From DATKDF01 sp963752045 (GTDB taxonomy: Bacteria; Acidobacteriota; Vicinamibacteria; Vicinamibacterales; SCN-69-37): a stretch of DNA of 64,000 nucleotides. The stretch's first letter is position 1. Each line of letters begins with the position of its first letter. Position numbers and translations under genes: made by a program. The stretch is from contig CAVVWN010000005.1 in the NCBI GenBank assembly GCA_963752045.1, positions 1 through 64,000 of the forward strand, written 5' to 3'. The notes under the pieces were generated by a model. It saw nothing but the letters and a program-made list of their open reading frames with translations, did not search any database and had not been told where the DNA came from. This document shows, piece by piece, positions 1 to 11,448 of this stretch.

Positions 1-655
1 ACGTTGCGCTGGCCGGCGAGGGTCCGATCCTGGGCATCCTGCGCGCGCACGCCGTGAGCGGGCCCACACGCTTCGGCTGGAGCACTGAATGTTCCGGAGA
101 CGCCGACGACGATGACGAACGGGTCGCCGTCGAGGATCAGCTCCTGACCCATCCAACCTCCGGGCGCCTCGAAGTGGGACCGCCAGAACGCGTGCGTCAG
201 CAACGACCTTGCGACGGTACGGGGCCGAGCTGCTCTTCTTCGCTCTCGCAGACGGTGCCGAGCGCCGCTCGACGCGAACCACGTCGAAGAACTCGCGCTC
301 ACCTGCGCGCCGATAACATGCGTTCGGCGCGGCGTCGCGCTCCGCAGATAACGCTGCGTTGGAGACGCATCGCGTAGATGTCGTCGAAGACCGACGAGCG
401 ATCGCCGAGCTCCCTGTAGGTGCCGAACGACACGGTGTCGAACCCGCTGCCGTCCGTCGAGCGTCGATATCCGACCAGCCAATCCATGTCGCGCACGGCC
501 GGCGTGGGGGCGAGAAGATGGCGTTGGCGGCAGCAAAGATGGCGGTGTTGGCGCCGATGCCATGCGGCGAGCGAGAGCACCGCCGTCAGCGTGAACAGCG
601 GCGCGCGCGCAAGTGGGCGGACGGCCTGCTCGGGCCTGTCGACGAACGCATCCAT
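1..655 (-). pseudogene. Frameshifted copy of the ADOP permease N-terminus
   Basis: This is the mirror of the first 670 bases of the permease gene at 21474-23936. The start region (MDAF, then the TM1 segment ending in LTAVLSLA) is readable, but several indels move the frame. The copy runs off the left edge of the window. It is probably an artefact of the inverted duplication. Confidence 0.85.
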
Positions 656-723
656 GGTCGGGACCTCGCTACGATCACGCGCGGAGGCCCGCGATGGTTA
701 ACCCGGTGCGCGTCTGGTCCGCT

Positions 724-981
724 CAGCCGTCGAGCGCGCCGATCCGCGCGTCGATGTCGGCCAGGGCCTGCTCGAGCGCGGCGCGGCGGGCCTTGTGCGA
801 GGCGCCTTCGAGCTGGCGGACCAGGTCCGCCCGCGCCAGGCGCAACGATTCGAGCGCCCGGAACCGCCTCGGGGTCGGGTGGCGGTCCCAGACGGCGCTC
901 GGACCGCTCGTGTTCGAGCTGGTCGAGCCGCTCCTGAATGCGTGAATCGGTGTCGATCAGGCCTTCGCCGGCATCACCCAT
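724..981 (-). pseudogene. Frameshifted copy of the 85-aa coiled-coil protein
   Basis: This is the mirror of 21149-21406. The first 39 or so residues match, ending at PPPDPEAV. An indel then changes the frame. Confidence 0.8.
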
Positions 982-1032
982 GTCGTTGCCCCATCCCTCG
1001 AAAGATCACGTGCGGTAGCATTTACGCCCATC

Positions 1033-1650
1033 ATGCTGCGGGTGTTTCTCGCCACCACGTTTCTCTGCGCGCAGGTCCTGCTCGTCGTGACCTCGCAGTT
1101 TTCCGCGGCCCGCTGGTTCAGCTGGGCCCCGCATACGGCCCAGGTACATTACATGATGACCGTGGAGGTCGACGGCGTCCCGCTCGCCCCGGACGCCATC
1201 GCGCGCCGCTTCGGCATCCCCGCAAACGGCTGGGAGGTGCACGCCATCCAGAACGTGAAGGACCTCCTCATGCAGCACGCCCGGACGTACGGGCGCCACG
1301 AACGGTCGACGGTCACGATGCGGTATTCGGTCAACGGACGGCCGGAAGAAGCGTGGACCTGGACGTCGGAGCCCGAAACCGATGAAGTGGTCGGCCTCGA
1401 CCCGTTGCGCCTCGAGCACCGCGGGTTGCCGCCCGCCCTCGTGATGGCAGCCCGCATCATGGCCGCCGCGCTCCTGCTGCGCGGCGACTCGACGTTTCGC
1501 GTCAACCTCCCCTACATCGAGCTCTTCGACGCACTGCTGCCGCCCGATGTCTTGAATCTCACGCTGAGGCTCTCGGCCGACGCGGGGTATCTGCTGATCC
1601 TCTTCAGCCCGTTCGTACGTGCCGGCGCGGGCCTCACCGGCTCGGCCTGA
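1033..1650 (+). pseudogene. Artificial fusion: small membrane-anchored protein plus HTTM-like N-terminus
   Basis: This is the mirror of 20744-21097 plus the start of 19770-20747. In arm 2 these are two genes with a 4-base stop/start overlap. Here an indel joins them in one frame near base 1380, and a second indel stops the frame after residues RAGAGLTGSA. The fusion is not supported by arm 2. Confidence 0.8.
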
Positions 1651-2360
1651 TCTCGTCGGACTGCTCGCCTGCCGTCCGTGCCATTCGGTGGCGCACACCT
1701 ACGTGGCCTGCATGCTCATCATCATCGCGCTCAGCAGCCGCCGCTCCGGCACAGGGCTCCTGCGCGGCGCAGGTCGTCATTCTGTACGCGGGAGCCGCAC
1801 TGAACAAGACTCTCGACGTGGACTGGTGGAACGGGCGTTACTTCACCGCGTTCCTGATCGACCATCACGCCAACGCGATCTACGTGTGGGCCGCCTCGCT
1901 GTTTCCGGCAGGATGGCTCTCGACGATCATGGGCGTGCTCACCGTCGTCACGCAGTGGGTGCTCGCCGCCGCCTTCCTGCGGCCACGATGGACACCCGCC
2001 GGGATCGCGGTCGGGATTGTCTTCCACGGCGCGATGGTGATTCTCCTCAACAACACGTTCGGGCCCTTCATGCTGGCCCTCTTTGCCAGCTACGTCGGTC
2101 TTGCATGGAGCGACGCGTCGGACGAGGGTGCGCGCGCCGGCCCGGATCTGCCGGCCCGCCTCGCCCGGCTCTGGCGCCGGCCGGCATTCCTGTTCCTCCT
2201 GACCGCGCTCATGGCCAGCTCGGCCGTCGAGGGATGGGTGCGCAACGCGACGATGGTGGCCGCCTCGGGGAGCCTGCTGCCGGTGGCCGCCGGGGCTCTA
2301 CCGCGTGCGGTCGCCGAGCCGCGTCCGCACCGTCCAGACGAGCGTCTTCCACCCGAGTGA
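1651..2360 (+). pseudogene. Remainder of the HTTM-like gene copy
   Basis: This is the mirror of the 3' two thirds of 19770-20747. The frame from 1818 to 2360 matches the arm 2 protein from NKTLDVDWWNGR to the end with few substitutions. The part before it is in another frame because of indels. Confidence 0.8.
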
Positions 2361-3005
2361 GACACGCTGGCGCGTCGAGAACGCCGAACGGCCGGACGGG
2401 CGGGCCGCCCGCTCGACCGGCACCGACGTCACCCGCCGGCCGGCAAAGCCAATCATCGCCACGACGGTCTGCGGGCCCGGCGGCATCCGGAGCAGCCGCT
2501 CGACGACCGGCCGCGTGATGGCGACGTAGGAACCCGCGTCGATCGGCAGGCCCGTCAGCCTGCTCTGAAGCCGCTTGAACAGCCGCGATGTCAGCCGCCG
2601 AGCCGGCGACTCGTGATAGCGCCCGTGCCGGCCCCCGAACGCCACGTCATGCCCATCGTCGATGGCGCAGAGCAGCGAAGGCATCGCTTCAGGCGGGTCC
2701 TGCAAGTCGGCATCGATGATCACCACGACGTCGCCCGACGCCCGCGCGAGCCCGGCGACGATGGCGCGGTGCTGGCCGGTGTTCTCGTCGAGGCGCACAA
2801 CGGTCACGCGGCGGTCGCCTGCGGCCAGCCGGTCCAGGACTGCCCCGGACTCGTCCGGACACGCGTCGTCGACGAAGACGATTTGGAGCGACGCCACATG
2901 GGACAAGAGCGAGCTCGTGATGCGCGCATGGAGCTCCGCGAGCGTGTCGGCGTTGCGATACACCGGCACGACGACGCTCACCGATCGTCGGGGAGAAGCG
3001 GGCAC
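2298..3005 (-). CDS. Glycosyltransferase family 2 (arm 1 copy, intact)
   Basis: This 235-residue protein is nearly identical to the product of 19125-19832, and is one of the few genes in arm 1 with an open frame. It carries the GT-A nucleotide-binding start (VVVPVYRNADTL), the VDDACPDES loop and the DADLQDPPEAM motif, whose acidic residues bind the metal-sugar nucleotide. A few residues differ from arm 2, for example E for A before NTGQHRA. It probably represents the same single genomic gene as the arm 2 copy. Confidence 0.8.
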   Translation of the reverse strand: MPASPRRSVSVVVPVYRNADTLAELHARITSSLLSHVASLQIVFVDDACPDESGAVLDRLAAGDRRVTVVRLDENTGQHRAIVAGLARASGDVVVIIDADLQDPPEAMPSLLCAIDDGHDVAFGGRHGRYHESPARRLTSRLFKRLQSRLTGLPIDAGSYVAITRPVVERLLRMPPGPQTVVAMIGFAGRRVTSVPVERAARPSGRSAFSTRQRVSLGWKTLVWTVRTRLGDRTR

Positions 3006-3185
3006 GTCGGCCGAATTCTACGGGAATCCCCGATTTCGGGACGCGCCTTTCGTCCGTTCGCGAACAGCGGGAAGTCGACCGCATCGACGGCGTGAATCTT
3101 CGCCGCCCGGCGGCGGCTGTGGCGCATTTCTGGCCGTCCGCTCAGGCGGAACGGCGCTTGCATCGCGATCGCGAGGAGGCCTGGC

Positions 3186-5612
3186 ATGTGGCGCAACGTG
3201 AGAGACGCACTCCGCGGCTTCGGGCGCACGCCGGCGTTCACGGTGGCCGCCGTGCTTGCGCTCGGCATCGCCATCGGCGCCAACGCCGCGATTTTCAGCC
3301 TCGTCGACGGCCTGTGGCTGCGGCCGCCCGGCGTGGAGCGGCCGGGCGACATCGTCCGTGTCTTCCAGACGACGCAGACGTCGGCTGAAGGGCGCCTGGT
3401 CCTACCCCGAGTACGCGTCGCTTCGCGACCGAGCCTCGTCGCTGTCGATTCTGGCGGTCGGACGCCGCGGCGCCATTCTGGCGGCGCCCGACGGCACGCC
3501 CGAGCTGCTGCTCGCCAATGTCGTCTCGCACGATTTCTTCACGGTGCTCGGCGTGCGGGCTGCCGAGGGCCGGCTGTTCTCACCCGATGACGCGGCAGCG
3601 ATCACGGCAGAACCGGTGCGTCGTGCTCGGGCACGACTTCTGGCTGCGCCGGTTCGGCGGCGACGCCTCGGTGGTCGGTTCGCGCATCACGCTCGGCACC
3701 GATCCCGGTACGCCCGTGACGGTCATGGGTGTGCTGCCGGTGTCGTTCCGGGAGCTCGACCCGGACTCCGATCGCGATCTGTGGATGCCCACGACCACGT
3801 GGGCGACCATGCACGGAGCGGCCGAGCTCGAGGGACGCGACAACCGGTGGTTCCAGCTGGTCGGCCGCCTCCGCCCCGGGCAGTCGGCCGAGGCCGCCGG
3901 GGCCGAAGTGGCGACGCTTGCCGCGACGCTCGCGTCGGAATGGCCCGATACCAACACCGCACGCAGCGGACGCGTCGTCGGAGATCTCACCTATCGTCTG
4001 AGAGGCGGCGGCAGCACGATCGCGGCCCTGCTCGGCCTCGTGCTGATCGTCGTCCTGATCACGTGCGTGAACATCGCGCATCTGCTGATGGCGCGGGCGG
4101 CGGGACGCCGGCGCGAGCTGGCGCTGCGGACGGCGCTCGGCGCCGGCCGGCGCCACCTGATCCGGCAGCTCTTCGTGGAGGCCGGCGTGCTCGGTGCGCT
4201 TGGCGCGGCGGCCGGTCTCGTCGTGGCCGCGTGGCTCATCCGCCTGCTCCCGTGGTTTCTGGTGGCACCGCCGGGCTTCCGTTCGTTCGAGGTCTTCCAG
4301 GCCGACGGCCGGGTGGTGTTGTTCACGCTCGGCGTGACGGCGATGACGACACTGCTCTTCGGCCTGGCGCCGGCGTTTGCCGCGGCGCGCGCCGATGTGA
4401 ACGCGCTCATCAAGGGCGACTCGGCGCTCACCGGCGCCCCGCGCACGGACCGGCTCGTCGGACACGGACTGGTCGTCGTCCAGATTGCCGTGTCGCTGGC
4501 GCTCGTCTATGGCGCCGCTGTCCTCGCCGCGAGCTTCCGCGAGATTGGCCGCACCGACCTGGGCTTCTCGCGCGCGCCGATGCTCACGGCGTGGGTGCCG
4601 TACGGCGACGCGCCGTCCAGCTGCTCGACGAAGGGGCCCGGCGCGTGGCGGCCCTGCCTGGAGTCAGTCAGGTTGCCGTGGCCATTCGAGCGCCGCTCAG
4701 CCTCTCGGGCAGCGGCCTCGCCCAGCCGGTGGTCGTTCCGGGCGGCACGGCGCCGGCAACCGACGCGCCGCCAGACGTGAAATACGCCGCCGTCAGCGCG
4801 AACTACTTCGACGTGCTCGACGCCACCATCACACGAGGCCGCGCGTTCACCGACGCCGAGTCGCGCGGCGGCGAGCCAGTGGCACTGATCAATGAGGCGT
4901 TCGCCAACAGGTTCTTCTCCGGAGTCGATCCCATCGACCGATTCATCCGCCCGGGCGGAGCCGACGCGCTGGACCACCGGGTCGTGGGCGTGACGTCGAA
5001 CGCGGTCATCAGTCGCATCGGCGAGCCGGCCGAGCCGTACTTCTACATCCCATACTGGCGAGCACGTACCGGCGAAGGCACGCTGATCATCCGGCCCACG
5101 ACCGACGCGAACGCCCTGGGTCCCGATGTTCGTGCGGCGCTCCGCGACGTCGACCCGCGCCTCGATCCCGAGGCTCGTGATCACCATGCGGCAGTACATC
5201 GAGTTTTCGTCCGGTTCCTACCGGACGACGGCGGCCCTGGCGACGACGCTGGGCGCGATTGGCCTGCTGCTCATGACGCTCGGGCATCTACGGCGTGATG
5301 ACCTACCAGACCGCGCGCCGCACGCGCGAATTCGGCATCCGTGTGGCCATTGGGGCCGGGCAGGGTCAGGTACTGAGGCTGGTGCTCGGAGAGGCCTGGC
5401 GGCTCGCGGGGGCCGGCTTGATCGTCGGCATTCCGCTCGCGCTGGCCGCCGGGTGGGCGATGACGTCGTTGCTCTTCGGCGTGAGCCCGTGGTCGGTGCC
5501 GTCGATGGTCGCGGCCGCGCTGGTGCTCGCGGCCGCCGTCTCGGCGGCGACATTGATTCCGGCCTGGCGTGCCACGCGCGTCAACCCGATGACGGCGCTG
5601 CGAGACACGTGA
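3186..5612 (+). pseudogene. Frameshifted copy of the ADOP permease
   Basis: This is the mirror of 16521-18944. Fragments in all three forward frames together reproduce the arm 2 protein from MWRNVRDALRGFGRTPAF to the terminal NPMTALRDT. At least four indels are needed (near 3390, 3615, 4612 and 5170-5285). Confidence 0.85.
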
Positions 5613-5665
5613 GCGACGGTGGGGCGGACTGACGACCGCCCCACCGCAGACGCCCCGCTGATCTC

Positions 5666-6796
5666 TTACTTCGGCGGCAGGAGCGCGACCGCCGTCAGGG
5701 TGGCGTCGGCCGAAGCACCCATCACGTGCAGGGTGTCGCTGGCCGAGTACACGACAACCGTACAGCCTCCGCTGCAGTCCCCACCGGGAAACCACTCGGA
5801 CAGTTCCCTGACGCTGTGCGTGGCACCGCCGAGCGCGAGGTCAACGGTCACGCTGCCCCCGGCCGACACGAGCGTGAGCGCGGCCGTCACCGGGGCCAGA
5901 TGACTGTTCTGCACGGCCAGTACCTGCAGGTCGGGGTTGGCCGGGTACTCGATGACGGCGGCCGAAGTGCCGGCGCCGGGCGACAAGAGCTCGAGGTCGT
6001 TGACCGGGCTCGTCGGCGACGGGTCTGGCTGCGTGCGCTGGTACGAGAAATACTCCGAACGGCCGGCGTTGCTCCGAACGCGAAATCGCGTGGCGTGCAG
6101 GCTGGTCGCCTGCCCGAACAGCACTTCGAGCTCGGTCGGCCCGATCACGCGCACCTGATCGACCTCCGCGTCCTCCACCTGCAGCCGCACGCGCGCATCA
6201 AAGCCACGACCGAGCACGGTCACGGGCCAGCCCGCCGGCACGACGTCGCTGCCGGGGACCACGTCCTCGACGGCTGGCGCGTCGCCGACGAACAGGCTGC
6301 CATCGACGAGCTTCGCTTCGTACAACTCGCCGTTCGGGTCGAGCAGCCGCAGCGCCGCCGGATCCAGTCGCAGCGGGAGCACGTCGCCCGGCAGCGCCCC
6401 CGCCGGCACGCGCACCGCGAACGTCAGAACCGGATAGTCCGGGTCGGACGTGCCGAAGGCTGAAAACGCCGACGTGGCGACGACCCGCACGCCCCGCATG
6501 GTGCGTTCGGCCAGCCCGTACGTGTCGTCCGCAGGACTGAACAGCGCGACGCCCTCGAGCTCGTCGAAGTCGGCCAGCAGTTCGAGCGAGCCGGTCGAAA
6601 TCGGCTTGGGCTCGGTCAGAAACACCTTGATCTGCACGATGCCGCCGGGCGGCCCTGTCTCGTCGCCGACCCGCAATTCGGCGAGCAACGCGTTCTTCTT
6701 GAGACCGCCTTTCGCCTTGCCGTTCTGCGCGGCTGGCACCGACGCGAAGCCCAGCACGAGGGCCAGCATCACCACGACGAACCTGTTCCTACCCAT
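5666..6796 (-). CDS. Secreted cohesin-like/IPT protein (arm 1 copy, intact)
   Basis: The predicted protein (376 residues) is identical to that at 15337-16467. This gene lies in the part of arm 1 that hardly differs from arm 2. See the arm 2 entry for the description. It should not be counted as a second gene without proof of a real duplication. Confidence 0.8.
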   Translation of the reverse strand: MGRNRFVVVMLALVLGFASVPAAQNGKAKGGLKKNALLAELRVGDETGPPGGIVQIKVFLTEPKPISTGSLELLADFDELEGVALFSPADDTYGLAERTMRGVRVVATSAFSAFGTSDPDYPVLTFAVRVPAGALPGDVLPLRLDPAALRLLDPNGELYEAKLVDGSLFVGDAPAVEDVVPGSDVVPAGWPVTVLGRGFDARVRLQVEDAEVDQVRVIGPTELEVLFGQATSLHATRFRVRSNAGRSEYFSYQRTQPDPSPTSPVNDLELLSPGAGTSAAVIEYPANPDLQVLAVQNSHLAPVTAALTLVSAGGSVTVDLALGGATHSVRELSEWFPGGDCSGGCTVVVYSASDTLHVMGASADATLTAVALLPPK

Positions 6797-6808
6797 TTGT
6801 CTCTCCTG

Positions 6809-7498
6809 TCACCGAACGACGACGCGAAACCGCTGTGCGGCCGACGCCGCCAGCACCTGGCCTCCGGCGCCGATGGCCTCGACCCCCCACACCAGCGTCT
6901 TCCCCGGCACCATCAACGCTCGCGCGTCGTCTGGCAGGGGCAGCTGCGGGTCGGTGGACGAGCCCGAGAAGACTGCGGTGCCATCCACTTCGCGAATGGT
7001 CACGTCGTAACGAATGGCACCGGCAACGGCGGTCCAGCTGAACGTCGTCGGGGCCGCGTCCAGATCGCCTGACGGCGCCACGACGTCGACACCGGCCGAC
7101 CGCACGACACCCGACGCGGCACGGCCGGCGTCGGGTGCCGGCGCGCGATCCCAGAACATGTAGGTCGCACCAACCACCAGCACCAGGGCCGCAGCCACGC
7201 GGAGCCAGGCGCTGTGCGTCCAGGCCGGCGCAGTCGGGATCGTCGCGACCTTCTGCGCCGTCACGCGCGCCTCGACGTCGGCAGCAATCTGCCGAACGAC
7301 GTCCTCGTCGGCGCCGGGCCTGCTGTCGGCAAACGCGCGATACAGCCGCTGCTCGGCCTGGCAACGCGCGCAGGCGGCGACGTGGCGCGCTTCATCTGCT
7401 GTCAGCGGGCCGGCGAAACGTTCCACCGTAAACGCAGTTGGCTGTGGGCTGAACGGCTTCCCGCCACTGCCGGCGCGCGCGCCTGTGTTCAGCAGCCA
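6809..7498 (-). pseudogene. Anti-sigma protein copy with damaged start
   Basis: This is the mirror of 14635-15324. From base 7426 downward the 205-residue frame equals the arm 2 protein from residue 25 (ERFAGPLTADEARHV) to the end. Indels between 7426 and 7498 separate it from the start codon that overlaps the sigma factor gene in arm 2. Confidence 0.8.
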
Positions 7499-8090
7499 TC
7501 AGATCGTCTCCCCTCGCGCCTGGAGCCGCCCGGCCGCGCGCGCCAGTTTCTGTTGCGCGCTGACGATGTACGCCTTTGCGCCGCTGGCGTTTGTCAGGCC
7601 CAGCAGGCGTGTGATCGCGTCGAGCGGCATGTCGTCTCCGTAATGCAGCGTGAACACCGTGCGTTCCTCGTCGTCGAGCACGTCGGCCAGAATCTCGTGC
7701 ACCCGATCGCGCCGACTGCCGGCAATGGCGGTCGCCTCGGGATCCGGCGTGACCGCGGGCACCTCGGCCAGCCCGTCCTCGTCATCGACCACCGGCAGTG
7801 TGGCCAGGCGGCGTCGCCAGCTCATCGACTCGTTGCGGGCGATCGTGTACAGCCACGTCGAGAAGCGAGCCTGTCCGCGATACGTCGCCAGGCTGCGATG
7901 CGCTTTGAGGAATACTTCCTGTGCGAGGTCGGTCGCCGAATCCCGACCACCCGTGAAGCGGTAGCACCAGCGGGCCACGGTTGCGTAGTGCCGCGCGAAC
8001 AGGGTGTCGGCGATCTGGCCTCGAAACGCCGTCGAGCCTGTACGCGTACCGGTCGAGCAACTCTTCGTCCGAGAGCCGCGCCAAATCCAT
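7499..8090 (-). pseudogene. ECF sigma factor copy with frameshifted N-terminus
   Basis: This is the mirror of 14045-14635. The first 17 residues (MDLARLSDEELLDRYAY) are followed by an indel near 8040. The protein matches arm 2 again from about base 7978 to the end. Confidence 0.85.
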
Positions 8091-8226
8091 TCCGTCGATT
8101 ATAGGAGTGGAGGTCGTTCATCCTCCTATGGTGAGACGCCCCGGCACCGCCGGGCGGAACACAAATGTGAAAGGCGGCTGCCAGATGTGCTCCGGCCGTC
8201 CGGATTTCCTGTGCTAGGCTGGCCGG

Positions 8227-10698
8227 ATGTGGCGGCTGGCGCCGGTCATGGCTTTCATCCTGGCGCTGTCCCCGCAGACGCCGGCCCCCGCCGACGAGGC
8301 GCTCCGCGAGGCGCTGGCCTTGGCGCGGCAGGTCAGTACGAGGCCGCCGCCCGCCTGTACGCCGACCTGCTGGACCGTCTGCCGAATCCCACGCTCGAGC
8401 GCGGCCGCGCGCTCGACGGTCTCGGGGCCGTCGAAAACGCCCTCGGCCGTATGCTGCCGCACACGCACGGTCACTCGTGCCCCGTGGCCCAGCCTATACG
8501 CCGGGCCGGGCGAGCGCGGCGCCAGGGCGCCGCGCTGAACCGGGCCGGCCTGGCGCACCTCTATCTGGGGCGACTACCAGCCGGCGGCCACGGCAGTTCG
8601 AACAGGCGATTGCGCTCTCGGTCTCCTCGAGGGTGACGCAGCCGCGCACGCCTGAGCAGGTCACCCAATCTCGGCAACGTCCGCTTCTTCCTCGGGCGCT
8701 ACGGCGAAGCGGCGGTTGTGTACAGCCAGGCGCTCGTCCTGGCCGACACCAACGCCGAGTCCGACTGGGCGGCGCGCCGGCGCCGGCTGACACTCGTCAA
8801 CCAGGCCACGCTCGACCAGCGTCTCGGCCGAGACCGAGAGGCGCTCGAACGCTACCGCCAGGTGCAGGCCGAGGGCGAGACGCTGCGGCGGGCTGAACGC
8901 GCACAAGTGATGGCCCACCTGGCTCCTTTACCGCCGCCTCGGCGATCCCGTCAAGGCGCTCGCTACGTACGACGATGCGCTCATGCTCTTCAACGCGATT
9001 GAAACGTCGACGGCGATATTTGGGGCGATCAACAACCGTGGCATTGCGCTCGCGCTCGACCTCGGCGACCTCGCCGGCGCGCGGACGGCGTTCACCGAGG
9101 GCTACGGCGGGCGAGCGCCAGTGCGAGATGCTCCACGCGCAGCTCTACCGCGGCGAAAACCACCGGCTGCTTGGCGACCTCGAGTCCGCGCGAGCAGACT
9201 TCGACGCCAGTCTCGCCCTGGCGCGATCTGCAAACGCCGGGAGAAGAGTGGAAAGCGCTCTACGGCCTCGGCCGGATCGATGAGACGCAGAACGACGAGC
9301 CGAACGCGCAGCGGCACTTCGAGGAAGCCGTCGGCGTCATCGAGTCGCGCCAAGAAATCCGGGTCCCGGGCCCACCGATCCCGATTTCTTCAGCGACAAG
9401 CGTGTTGTCGTCTACGATGGCCTGATCGCCATCACCTCCGGCATGCCGCTCCGCCGGAGCTCTTCGGCCTGCTCGAACGCAGCCGCTCGCGCGCGTGGCG
9501 GGATTCGGTGGGCCTGTCGATGCTGGTCGATGTCGATGCCGTGCAGCGCGTGCTCGACGAGGGCACGCTCCTGCTCGACTACTGGCACGCCCCTGCCGGC
9601 GCGGCCGTCGTGGCCGTTAACCCCGCACCACGATTGCACCTGCGGCCGGTCGACGCGCCGGACGCGCTCGTCACCGAGCTCATCGAACGCTTGTCACGGG
9701 GGCCGTCGTCGAGGTGGAGCGCGGCGGCCGCCGCGCTCGCGGTGCGCGCGCTGGCCGGTTGACCTGCTGACCGGCATCACGCACGTGATCGTCGTCGGCG
9801 ACGGCGGCCTGAACCTCGTGCCGTTCGACGTGTTGTCGGTTGACGGGCAGCCGCTCGTCACCCAGCGGCGGCCACGTGCCGACCGCGGCGGCGCCGCTGC
9901 GAGTGCGGTGCGTCTGGGCTGCTCGCGCCCTGGGCAGGCGACCATCAACGCGTTCGCCGATCCGGCGCCCGGGTCGCCGACCCCCGGGCGACGCGGGGCC
10001 GCCCGGCGAACGGCTCGAACACACCCTCGAAGAGGCGGACATGATTGCCGACGAGCTTGCGGGTGTCGTCCGTGCACACGGGCGCCAACAACCTCAAAGC
10101 GACGCTACTCGCCCACGGCCGACACGGCGCCGGTCCGGCCACCCACGCGCTCGCGATGGCGACGCGCTCGAACAGTCCCGGATTCTCTTCTCGCCGGCAT
10201 CGGCCGGCGGGCCGTCGGACGACCCGTACCTGCGGGAGGCCTACGAACTGCCGCTGGCCCGGCGTGGAGTTGGCCTGTCCTGGAGCGCGTGCGACACCGC
10301 GCGCGGCCGGCTCGTGCGCGGGGAGGGCGTGGAGAGTTTTAGCCGCGCGCTTCTCGCCGCCGGCGCCCGCAGCACGGTCACGACGCTCTGGCGCGTGGAC
10401 GATGGCGCCACTGCGGGAGCTCATGCGTGTCTTCTATTACCACCTGCGGCGCGGCGTCCCGCGCGCGGAGGCGTTGCGGCAGGCGAAGCTCAGCTTCATC
10501 GACTCCGGATTGCCGCGCTTGGCGGTGAAGCCCATTCAGTGGGCGGCGTTCGCGCCACTGGCGACGCGCATGGCCGACTCCCGCGCGCTGGCGCGTGCCT
10601 GTCGTCCACGCCGGTGGGCGCGCTCGCCGTCACCGGGCTGATTGCGCGCCGTCGTCACCGGGGCGGGCGCGCTGGTCAGGTCCGCGCCAACGAGCGTG
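8227..10698 (+). pseudogene. TPR-CHAT gene copy broken by many indels
   Basis: This is the mirror of 11425-13908. Pieces of the TPR region and of the CHAT domain (for example ARGRLVRGEGVESFSRA and YYHLRRGVPRAEALRQAKL) occur in different forward frames. More than ten indels are needed to rebuild the protein. Even the stop codon region differs from arm 2. Confidence 0.85.
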
Positions 10699-11058
10699 GC
10701 GTCGGCCGCGCCTTCGCACCATTCCAGCAGATCCCCCGTCGCCGACCGGCGATCTCTTGAGCTGCCGCCGATCCAGACGGTGCCGCGCAGCGGTCAAAGG
10801 ACCTGATGAGGCCACCGCCGCGGATCCACGCAGGGCTCGGCCTCCAGCATACGCCTGTTCGAATGCCCGCCGCGCGCCTTCCAGCGCGCCAAGCCCGCGC
10901 CAGCACCAGGTTCTCCTCTTCGACGAGATGCCCGACAGGCTCTTGCCCGCGTCGAGAGCCGCCTGCCCCCTGGCGTAGGTGTCGAAGTCGACGAGACAGA
11001 TTCCAGTGCCGTCGACGAGCGCCTGGTCGGCATAGAAGTCACGGTGCAGGTGCGCGCC
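10699..11058 (-). pseudogene. Phosphotransferase C-terminal fragment (arm 1 copy)
   Basis: This is the mirror of 11063-11448 and is cut at the same codon by the palindrome centre. Near base 10735 this copy reads in frame through ATGDLLEWCEG, where arm 2 has an extra base. Each arm therefore corrects an error in the other. Confidence 0.7.
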
Positions 11059-11062
11059 GAGC

Positions 11063-11448
11063 GGCGCGCACCTGCACCGTGACTTCTATGCCGACCAGGC
11101 GCTCGTCGACGGCACTCGAATCTGTCTCGTCGACTTCGACACCTACGCCAGGGGGCAGGCGGCTCTCGACGCGGGCAACCTGCTCGGGCATCTCGTCGAA
11201 GAGGAGATCCGGTGCTGGCGCGGGCTTGGCGCGCTGGAAGGCGCGCGGCGGGCATTCGAACAGGCGTATCTGGAGGCCGAGCCCTGCGTGGAGTCCGCGG
11301 CGGTGGCCTCGTGCACGGTCCTCACCGTTGCGCGGCACGTCTGGATCAGCGGCCAGTTCGAGGATCGCCGGTCGGCGACGGGGGATTCTGCTGGAATGGT
11401 GCGAAGGCGCGGCCGACGCCGCGCTCACGATGTTGGCGCGGACCTGAC
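11063..11448 (+). pseudogene. Phosphotransferase (APH-like kinase), C-terminal half only
   Basis: The frame begins at the palindrome centre and has no start codon. It opens with LHRDFYADQALVDGTRICL, followed by VDFDTYARG and LDAGNLLGHL. These match the catalytic H-x-D and metal-binding D-x-D regions of the aminoglycoside phosphotransferase/choline kinase fold. The substrate cannot be predicted. An extra T near base 11390 shifts the frame; arm 1 lacks it and gives the continuous C-terminus GDLLEWCEGAADA. The stop at 11446-11448 overlaps the end of the convergent CHAT gene. The N-terminal half, with the ATP-binding lobe, is absent from both sides of the centre, so the true gene must continue into sequence that is missing here. 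Confidence 0.65.

Larger units (their letters stand above)
1..11058. repeat. Arm 1 of a 22-kb inverted repeat (error-rich copy)
   Basis: This arm is the reverse complement of 11063-22144. Base 1 pairs with about base 22144, and the 18 bases at 11041-11058 pair exactly with 11063-11080. Genes appear in mirror order. Most are broken here by one-base indels while the arm 2 copies are open. The block around 5.6-8.0 kb is nearly identical to arm 2. A fold-back chimeric read or misassembly is the likeliest origin (inference). Confidence 0.95.

Noticed and set aside
1033..1650. A fused small-protein/HTTM gene as a new architecture
   Set aside because: Arm 2 has two overlapping genes at the matching place, so the fusion in arm 1 comes from an indel.
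1..11058. Counting arm 1 as real gene duplication (second sigma, CHAT, ADOP and others)
   Set aside because: The broken frames, symmetric cut gene and tiny centre fit an assembly or read artefact better.
10806..11447. A 213-codon open frame running across the palindrome centre
   Set aside because: It is a by-product of the inverted repeat: both halves are antisense or out-of-frame readings of the phosphotransferase fragment.
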